This document shows, in pieces, positions 56,901 through 64,000 of a stretch of DNA of 64,000 nt. How positions within the stretch are numbered: the first letter of the stretch is position 1; each line of letters opens with the position of its first letter. The notes below the pieces were generated by a model. It was given only the letters and a program-made list of their open reading frames with translations, was not told the DNA's origin and did not search any database. Both the position numbers and the translations under genes were made by a program. The stretch is from Moniliophthora roreri (Eukaryota > Basidiomycota > Agaricomycetes > Agaricales > Marasmiaceae): NCBI GenBank assembly GCA_001466705.2, contig LATX02000144.1, positions 62,001-126,000 on the forward strand. Reading direction: 5' to 3'.

Positions 56901-59446
56901 CTACTTTCCGAGAAGAAGGCGGGTATTGTTCTCGAAGAATCCAAGCCACGACTTCCCCCAATGTTGGTCCGTGCGAGGAACGACCATCGGATGCAGGAAG
57001 AGCAGAGGAAGAATATGTTACAACAGGAGGCTGAGAAGAAGAGGATGGCTGAGGAGGGTATTGTGCCGATTGCGGAGAAGGAGAAGGAGAGCGAAAAAGA
57101 AAGAGAAAAGGGGAGAGATAGGCGAGAAAACAGAGACCACGATGTACTGATGGGTGTACCAATGAGAAGAGACAGCAGGGAGCGAAGAGATCGTGGTCGA
57201 GATAGTGACAGGTACTACGGGCGAGGAAAGAGACGTGACAGTCGCTCAACCAGTCGAGATCGGTATCGAGCTCGGAGTCCCAGACGCTTCGGAAGATCCT
57301 ATTGGAGAAGATCGCCATCGTATGATCGCTCTCGTTCACGGTCCAGTACCCCGCCTCCAATGTTCATGCGTCAGCAAGCTTGGGAGATGGACCACCAGGA
57401 AGTCTTGAAGGAGCTGATGAAAACAAAGGTGGACTATGTACATGTGTATCCTGCGGATTCGTCAGACGTTGGACATTGGGCAAAGATGGTTCGAAAGGAA
57501 GACATTGAGAATCAGTTTAAACGCTTGGATGTTGAGAAGGTATGTGGCTCATTGATACCTATTGTGGTGTGCGCATCATTGACTTGCTACGTAGATCTTC
57601 AAGTCGTCCAAAGGAGTCTATCTCTCGTTCCAACAATCAGCACACGCTCAGCGGGTGGCCAATGTCTGCAGAGTTAGTCAACCTGTAGTTGCCAACCAGC
57701 CGGTCTCTGTTATCATCAAGCCACCGCCAACGAAAGAGGATGTAGCTGCTGCAGCAACATCGCCCGGTCAAGCTGAAGCGGAGTTGATTGACAAGGCCCA
57801 GCAACTCATCCTTCAAGAACTCAAGAAGCAGTTGCATAAAGATGTCATGGACAAGGTGGTCGGTGCAGAGTTGAGAAAGATGATCCAAAGGGAGAATGCG
57901 AAGGGTTTTGGAAAGGAAGGAGGAGCATGGTCTGACTTGCCTACTAGCTACAAGCATAGCTCCCTAACCGGGCTGTCTTTCAAAAAGCACCGAAAGGCGA
58001 AGGAATTAAAGCCTGTGGTCGAGGAGGTCAAGTTGACAGAGGTAGAGGTCGAAGACGAGGAAGAAGGCCGGCCCAAGAAGAAGCGCAAGACTGTGAAGGT
58101 GAAGGCTGTGAAGAAGCGAACCGCAGTGGCCGAAGACGAGGGCGAACTCGAAGTGGAGAGTGAAGACGAGACTCTCGCACTCGTGGATGACATTGGGACC
58201 AAGAAAAGATCGCTTTCCATCGAGCCCGAATCAGAAGAGGACGAGCCGAAGCGCAAGAAAGCGAAGACCGATGACAAGAAAAAGGTCACCAAGAAGGGAA
58301 CGAAGAAACGAGTCGTGGATGATGTCGACGATATCATCCTTCCAGACGAGGTTTTCGAGGTCCCTTCTGTCGCCCAAGTCCGTATCACTCCTGGCTCGTC
58401 TCTGTCTCCTTCTCGTTCACTGTCACCTGAGGTATTGGATGTAAGGCTGACAACACCACCCCCCTCTCCACCTCCTGATCTTGGTGTTTGTGATGACGAT
58501 GAAGATGAATACTTTGCCAAGCTTGTGTTGCTGGGCCAAGGCCTTCCCTCTACCGATACCGGTTCACCGCCTACACCTCCCGAACCTTCCAAACCCACTT
58601 CTCCTGCTCTTCGGAAACATGTTACTGGCTCTGCACGTACCGAGGGCTTCTACAAGATCACACACGCAGAGAAGGCCGCGTACGTCAGCCAGTACCAGGC
58701 TCGCAACACCACAAACGTTGCCGTCAAGGAGGCAGCTGAAGACGCGCAGCCGCAGCACATCACTTCCTCGCGGTCGAATCGTGCAAACGCTCGCCGTCGT
58801 GCTCAAGGTCTGGAAGAGATCAACCAAGTGCAACGGGCAGTTGCCTTGTCCAAAGGAGAGACTGCGAACGAACTCACTTTCAAGTTTAATCAGTTACAAA
58901 CGAGAAAGAAGCACCTTCGCTTTGCTCGTTCGCCAATTCACGACTGGGGTCTCTATGCTATGGAGCGGATATCTCGAGGAGAAATGGTCATCGAGTATGT
59001 TGGAGAGGTCATTCGGGCGCAAGTTGCCGACAAGAGGGAAAAGACGTATGAGAGGCAGGGAATTGGAAGCAGCTATCTGTTTCGTATTGATGAGGACCTT
59101 GTGGTAGACGCTACGAAGAAGGGAAATCTTGGGTGCGTCCGTGTCATCTCTTGGCTCCAAGTCACAGCTGACATTACTGATACAGGCGCCTGATCAACCA
59201 TTCTTGTGACCCAAATTGTACAGCCAAAATCATCACGATCAGCGGGGAGAAAAAAATTGTCATTTATGCCAAACAGGATATCGAACTTGGTGATGAGATC
59301 ACCTATGGTGCGTGTTTTCCTGAACCTGAAAGCGATAGGCGAGCTGATAACATTGTTGATTGTTCACAGATTATCACTTTCCATTCGAACAGGATAAGAT
59401 TCCTTGCCTCTGTGGTTCTGCAAAATGCCGCGGTTTCCTTAATTAG
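53923..59446 (+). CDS. SET1: Histone H3-K4 methyltransferase SET1, 8 exons
   Basis: The catalytic subunit of the COMPASS complex, which methylates histone H3 lysine 4 in the nucleus using S-adenosylmethionine. Exons are 53923-54264, 54315-54395, 54452-54833, 54901-56135, 56202-57539, 57595-59132, 59186-59307 and 59370-59446, closing in phase to 1704 aa. Order: a Gly/Pro/Gln-rich and polyproline N-terminus, an Arg/Ser/Asp-repeat region ([15 protein letters not shown]), an RRM at about 690-780 ([20 protein letters not shown]), a second RS-like region, a basic nSET region, and the SET domain at about 1562-1704. SET motifs are [22 protein letters not shown] and GDEITYDYHFPFE, with the post-SET cysteines in CLCGSAKC and the end RGFLN. 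Length is above that of yeast SET1 (1080 aa) because of low-complexity insertions, common in basidiomycetes. Confidence 0.95.
54580..54815 (+). repeat. Polyproline-coding CCN repeat in SET1
   Basis: Runs of CCTCCACCT/CCACCACCA code for long Pro stretches in exon 3. The same strand gives Leu/His-rich and the opposite strand Val/Glu-rich shadow frames, which are not genes. Confidence 0.8.
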
Positions 59447-60538
59447 ACTCGACTTTTTTCTTGTTTGCCTTTTGCTCTTCCTTTATACCCTTATCGGGTT
59501 CTTCGGCGCCTCCTGTAGATCCATGTCTGTCATTTCCCGCCTTTTGTCATCATCTGCAATACCAATACTGCATATCGAGCTCACCGCCTACTCATGTATT
59601 TGTTTATAGTAGTTCTCATTATCATGTTTCCATATACTTATTCCAATATCAATTGCACTGCTGTGGATATCAATCACTTTCAATGGGTGCCAGCTCCAAG
59701 GATTTGACTACTCATAAGCCAAATTTTCGTCGAATGTATCTTTTGGTACACTTACTCGCGATAATTCTTCAACCCGATGCCTTGACCCATCTGACTGGAC
59801 GAACGCGTCAAAGCGGTTTGATGATTATATCTAACCATCATTGTTCATGGTGCATGATCATCCAACAAGTACGGTCGACAATTGCTGCAACTTTGGACTA
59901 TTGGACTGGTGAAGCCTGTCAAGATCAACATACTTTCCCGCCCAAGGGCCAAAAGTCAATATGCAACTTGAAGTTGTGCAGCAGATTTGGTAGGATTGAG
60001 GTGGAACAATTGGTGATGGTGCACTCGGTGCGTTTAGTCCTCAGCTTTAAAAGGCTCTAATCCTCTCTTGGGAAAAGTCGTCATGACCGCCGTATGGTTG
60101 AAAACATCGGTTAGCTCACCGAGAAAATTCCTCGCGAGTCATTCTCCACCGACACTCAGCTTTCGTGCACCTTGCTCCAACCTCTGTATCTTCGTGTCGA
60201 ATGAGACGATAAATAGGAGAAAGGGGAACCCCCACGAAGGATACCGAGGCGAGGCAGAATGGGTCAGAGGTTGGGGGATGAGGTTATTGGGAAGGAAGAG
60301 GCAGTGAGTCAGATGTTAACTCAACGGACATGTCCTCGGTGAATAGGACTACAAAGGCGCATTCGTTCAACACGCTTGTAGAAACACGCTAGAATGGTGA
60401 TTCGCTATCAGGTGAGTTCTCTTCTGTCAAACCTTATCATGGAGCTGAGGCTATAGTACACGCTGGCAGGCAGCATGTTGAACGTCACAGAACGGCCATC
60501 TCCCATATTCTGCGTTGCCATCAAGTACTTTATCATTC
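59447..60538. other. Intergenic between SET1 and the HET gene
   Basis: A plus frame at 59682-60060 (SGLMIISNHHCSWCMII) and 60068-60307 could be remnants of a multi-exon membrane or enzyme gene, but no motif is decisive. No gene is called. Confidence 0.4.
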
Positions 60539-62680
60539 ATGTCAGCACCACTGCCATCGTCTTTCATAGCAAAAGATACTGTATGGTTAGGAGGCATCCA
60601 CGATGAGTATCCCCTCACCGACTTCGCAGGATACAGGAATCCACGATTATCACGCGCATCGTCCGATGATGTTCGATGTTACTCTCGCCATGATCTCGCT
60701 GCTCTTCATCAGTGCCATCTCACATTCGGTCTATTGGAAGCGACGTTGGAAGAGAAAGTACTGAGCGATCTCCTCCTCCATCGCTCATCCAGTGGCAAGA
60801 AAATGATGACCACCCGCAACCTTATTCCCCTTCTGCACAGCTGGAGATGTCGTATCCAGGCTGCACGAGCCGGTAGTCACGATGCGTTCATAGGATGGTT
60901 CAGACGCGCCGAAAAAGCACTGCAAGATGCCCATGCAACTCTGCTGGACGAGCTCGTCAGGCCAGAGAGTAGTCCATTCCGGCAGGCAGAAATGCCACAG
61001 GAGGATGTTGCTGAGATCTTATATATGGTCGCAGCTATGGGAGAGGCATTGACAGTGTCACTGCGACAGTTCAGGCTACCTTCTACGCAAGGGCTCGATT
61101 GGGGTTTTGTTATCGGGCCCATCAATAGATACGATAAACAATTAGTCGCAGCTGGCTGGTGTCCACTGATGGTCCGGATTCTCGGGCAGAGCGTATGTAC
61201 GCTAGGATATGCGACCATGCTCGAACCGTATGTTCGCAAAGATGTCGAGCGACGAGGGCATACCGGATGTTCTGCGGCGGAATGCACGAGAAACAACATC
61301 GACGCGAGCACCTACATTACTCGGCACGCTGTGGATGGATGTCGATGTTCCTTTTCCAAGCCGTCACTGGATGCGGTAACTGAGACCCTCTTACAATGGC
61401 AAATTCCTGTCATCACCATCGAGCACTCCCACGATAACCATCATTTGCAGCTGAAATGCAAGAATGCCACCAATATCCCGTATGTTGCGATATCCCACGT
61501 CTGGGTCGATGGACTTGGAAGTGTGACGGAGGCCGGCCTACCCTCTTGTCAACTCGAGCGTCTAGCAGAGCTGACTGGCGGCCTTGTCCCAGGTGGAGCC
61601 CTGTGGATGGATGGATTATGTATTCCTGGTGGTCGCGGGCTAAGGGAGCTGAGGAAGCGGGCCATAGGACTGATGGCCCAAACGTATCGAGATGCTACCG
61701 CAGTGCTCGTGGTCGATTCCAGCATACGATCTTGCCCGATCGACGCTCCGCTAGAGGAAAAGCTCCTGCGTATTCGGACATCAGGTTGGGTACAGCGCCT
61801 ATGGACTTTGCAAGAAGCACTTTTGGCTCGCAAGCTCGTCTTTCAGTTCTCCGACGGTCTGGTGCACATTGAAGAACTCATGCCTAGGGGAGAGGAATTC
61901 TTTGATGTGCTCAAGATGAACCTCGCATCGGAAATCTACCGATTGCAGAAACGGAACGCTCCTGTGGCGATGGCACGATCAGAATTTGGACTTGGAGACG
62001 TGGCAAGGGCATTGCAATGGAGAACCACAAGTAGGTTGGAAGACGAGACACTTGCGATTTCCGGACTTGTCGGCATCGATGCTTTTGAGCTCGTCAATGC
62101 TCCTCCAGACCAAAGAATGAGATTGCTACTTCTAAGGGTGCGGAGTGTAGCATCTAATATCATCTTTCTTTCCGGGGCGAAATTGGACGAATCAGGCTTC
62201 CGATGGGCACCTAGGACACTGATAATCCGTACGGGTATTCCGCTGGCCACCGGGCCTGGCGATGCTCAATGCACGCTCGAAGGCCTCATTGCCACGTATT
62301 ACTGCATCTACTTTGACGAGGTCAGCATCCAACATGGAGACAAGTGGTGTATCAAACGCCCTGCAGATAATCATTGCTACTGGATCTTTGATGCTGGAGG
62401 CGCGGAAGACGACGCTGGCGAAGAAAAGAGCAAGCAGGAATGGGCATGCAGTGCCATCCTATTCATGTCGCCCCCGCGGGCACATACAACAGAAACTGCA
62501 GCCGCTGTTCTCATCCACAGAGAACAGACCCATGATGGAGAGGGAAACTTTCGGCCCACGTGCATTTACAAGACTAGATTGCTGGTTACGTGGATGTCTG
62601 AAGATGAGTTGAAAGAACGTTGTCGCTGCAGGATTATTACTATCAGAGGCTCGGGAAAGCTCCGGGTTTGTGTTACATGA
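60539..62680 (+). CDS. HET-domain protein, single exon
   Basis: A 713-aa protein from ATG 60539 (the upstream in-frame codon at 60515 is TTG). The HET core is at about residues 310-440: YVAISHVWVDGLGS, LWMDGLCIPG, RKRAIGLMAQTYRDATAVLV and SGWVQRLWTLQEALLA. In ascomycetes HET domains trigger cell death on heterokaryon incompatibility; in Agaricomycetes their role is less clear. The N-terminal 300 residues are helical. Just before the HET core is a Cys/His cluster (GHTGCSAAEC then HAVDGCRCSF) that could bind metal. The C-terminal 180 residues are beta-rich without a known fold. The gene has no introns, unlike nearly all its neighbours. Confidence 0.85.
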   Translation: MSAPLPSSFIAKDTVWLGGIHDEYPLTDFAGYRNPRLSRASSDDVRCYSRHDLAALHQCHLTFGLLEATLEEKVLSDLLLHRSSSGKKMMTTRNLIPLLHSWRCRIQAARAGSHDAFIGWFRRAEKALQDAHATLLDELVRPESSPFRQAEMPQEDVAEILYMVAAMGEALTVSLRQFRLPSTQGLDWGFVIGPINRYDKQLVAAGWCPLMVRILGQSVCTLGYATMLEPYVRKDVERRGHTGCSAAECTRNNIDASTYITRHAVDGCRCSFSKPSLDAVTETLLQWQIPVITIEHSHDNHHLQLKCKNATNIPYVAISHVWVDGLGSVTEAGLPSCQLERLAELTGGLVPGGALWMDGLCIPGGRGLRELRKRAIGLMAQTYRDATAVLVVDSSIRSCPIDAPLEEKLLRIRTSGWVQRLWTLQEALLARKLVFQFSDGLVHIEELMPRGEEFFDVLKMNLASEIYRLQKRNAPVAMARSEFGLGDVARALQWRTTSRLEDETLAISGLVGIDAFELVNAPPDQRMRLLLLRVRSVASNIIFLSGAKLDESGFRWAPRTLIIRTGIPLATGPGDAQCTLEGLIATYYCIYFDEVSIQHGDKWCIKRPADNHCYWIFDAGGAEDDAGEEKSKQEWACSAILFMSPPRAHTTETAAAVLIHREQTHDGEGNFRPTCIYKTRLLVTWMSEDELKERCRCRIITIRGSGKLRVCVT

Positions 62681-64000
62681 TATTTGTCCCACCATGTACA
62701 TGACATCAACCATGGATCTCTACCACCACACGATACTTTCCTGTAATAAGTATGTAGGTTTAGGTTTGAAATACAATGTGCCAACATGTTTATCCTACCA
62801 ATTGACTGCATTGTGTCCCATTCCGATGTGAACCGGGATGCCTATAGACGCTAATACACACTTTCACCCAGTACTGCTCACCCGCTGCTACTCTGCGCTC
62901 ATAGAGACAGAGGTTGTATAGCATCTCGTCAGGCTACAATTCTGTGCATCCCGCCTTTTCATGGACCTGTCATATAAGTAAGTAACTATTGAACTTGACC
63001 GACGATTGCAAAAGATATCTCGTTGTACGCCCGGTGGGTGCACAAATGAATTTTGTTTTCTCGTATGACATTTTCCAATGGGCACCAAGCATTGTAATTC
63101 TCAAGCATAACTCTCTTTACAATGAAATCCACACGTTGAAAGGGAGGAGACGTGAACCTGTCCAGCATCTCGCACATCATCATTGTACTATCAGTCATCT
63201 GGAGCCTTGTGTTCCTCTGGCTCTTAGAGGTACTGAGGTAGATATAACGAAACGCTCTCAAGATGCGAGAAGTAGCTGAGGTCATGCATTTCTGCAATAA
63301 ATGCATAAATTACTGAACGCATACAGCATTCTGGGGGGACTCACCCTGGAAAGGGGATTGTCAAACGCAAACTGGGGATCATCCGTAAAACTGAGGTACA
63401 AATGCTTCAGCTCTGGATACTAACGAAAGTACACCGCCCCCGATGACACGCCCTGCCACCTGAGAAACAGCGAGAAGTATCGCAAGTTTCTCATCGTGCG
63501 CGTAATTCCAACCACAGAAGCCACTGTACCAACCATCAGATATAGTGCAACAACTTTGAAACGGGATATTTCGTACGCACATCCGCATCCGCTTTGTGTC
63601 CTAGTGCATCTCCACGGTAAGGGTGTCTAATACCTCCAATGGCGTGAAAAGGATGCTATGAACGGAACCGCGTCTTCAAGATAGAGTAGGTAGGCAGGAA
63701 ACTACAGTCAAGTGAAGTTATCGAAAAAAGAGGAAACCGGAACGATTATTTTGAGATTTTTCTGTGACAGGGACAAGTGATTGATGAGTGAGGGAATGTT
63801 CCATGGACACGTCGATTGGGGGCCCATGAGCGACATGTATAAGTCAAATTTTGGGGATGTCGGTCCTTGAAAGGTAAGTTTTTTCCCTTTGAAGAAGTAT
63901 GGGAGCGCTATCACACGCCATGTTCGGGAGACAAGGCTATTCGCAAGAGGGGCCCTCCCGGATTCATCGTCTTGAGGGTTCTAAAGGATGAGATCGATGA
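62681..64000. other. Gene remnant or partial minus-strand gene, unresolved
   Basis: On the minus strand a stretch near 63480-63360 reads RYFSLFLRWQGVSS and, after a TAG or acceptor site (TTCGTTAG), YPELKHLYLSFTDDPQF. Next come a GTGAGT donor, a TTGCAG acceptor and, from about 63280, HDLSYFSHLESVSLYLPQYL. This looks like leucine-rich-repeat or F-box-type sequence, but stops occur soon after and no start is found. It may continue beyond the window. The rest (62681-62980 and 63600-64000) shows nothing. Confidence 0.25.

Noticed and set aside
57948..58598. Minus-strand frame of 216 codons, Ser-rich
   Set aside because: Complement of the Lys/Glu/Asp-rich linker of SET1; no start context or splice sites.
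60515..60538. Eight extra N-terminal residues for the HET protein
   Set aside because: The first codon is TTG; ATG 60539 is the first real start.

Overview
The window is eukaryotic nuclear DNA from a mushroom-forming fungus (Basidiomycota, Agaricomycetes), most likely a marasmioid member of the Agaricales. The evidence is many short GT-AG introns (mostly 45-60 nt, with CTNAC/CTGAC-like branch sites), Agaricomycete-type genes (SET1, GLE1, a secreted S41 protease, a NACHT protein, a HET protein, a seven-helix membrane protein) and a lineage family starting with an F-x-I-T-G-x-x-F-N motif. The order-level placement is an inference. Gene models below were built by hand from reading frames and splice sites. 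For the main complete models the exon lengths were checked to keep phase; weaker models say so.

The left half (about 1-35 kb) is accessory and repeat-rich. It holds a coiled-coil gene (3.0-5.0 kb), a small four-exon gene (6.3-6.8 kb), a TLC-like pseudogene (8.1-9.0 kb), and a decayed block of alpha/beta-hydrolase, Cys-rich protein and NACHT pseudogenes (10.0-17.7 kb). The NACHT pseudogene was hit by a solo LTR and by a CACTA-like element, each with a target-site duplication. A larger CACTA-like element follows (17.8-21.4 kb). Next come intact genes: alpha/beta-hydrolase, seven-helix membrane protein, an SDR oxidoreductase, the Cys-rich protein and the NACHT protein. The decayed block repeats hydrolase(+), Cys-rich(+), NACHT(-) in the same order and orientation as the intact set, which indicates an old segmental duplication.

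The right half (about 36-63 kb) is ordinary gene-dense sequence: an acidic hypothetical protein, GLE1 (mRNA export), a 21-exon S41 peptidase, a Pro/Ser-rich hypothetical protein, a secreted type-B carboxylesterase, SET1 (histone H3K4 methyltransferase) and a HET-domain protein.

The assembly has three single-N joins, and two repeats around them look artificial. A 1.6-kb direct repeat flanks N14212, and a 1.88-kb perfect inverted repeat flanks N50393. The second splits the carboxylesterase gene, but its coding sequence can still be followed because the break falls in an intron.
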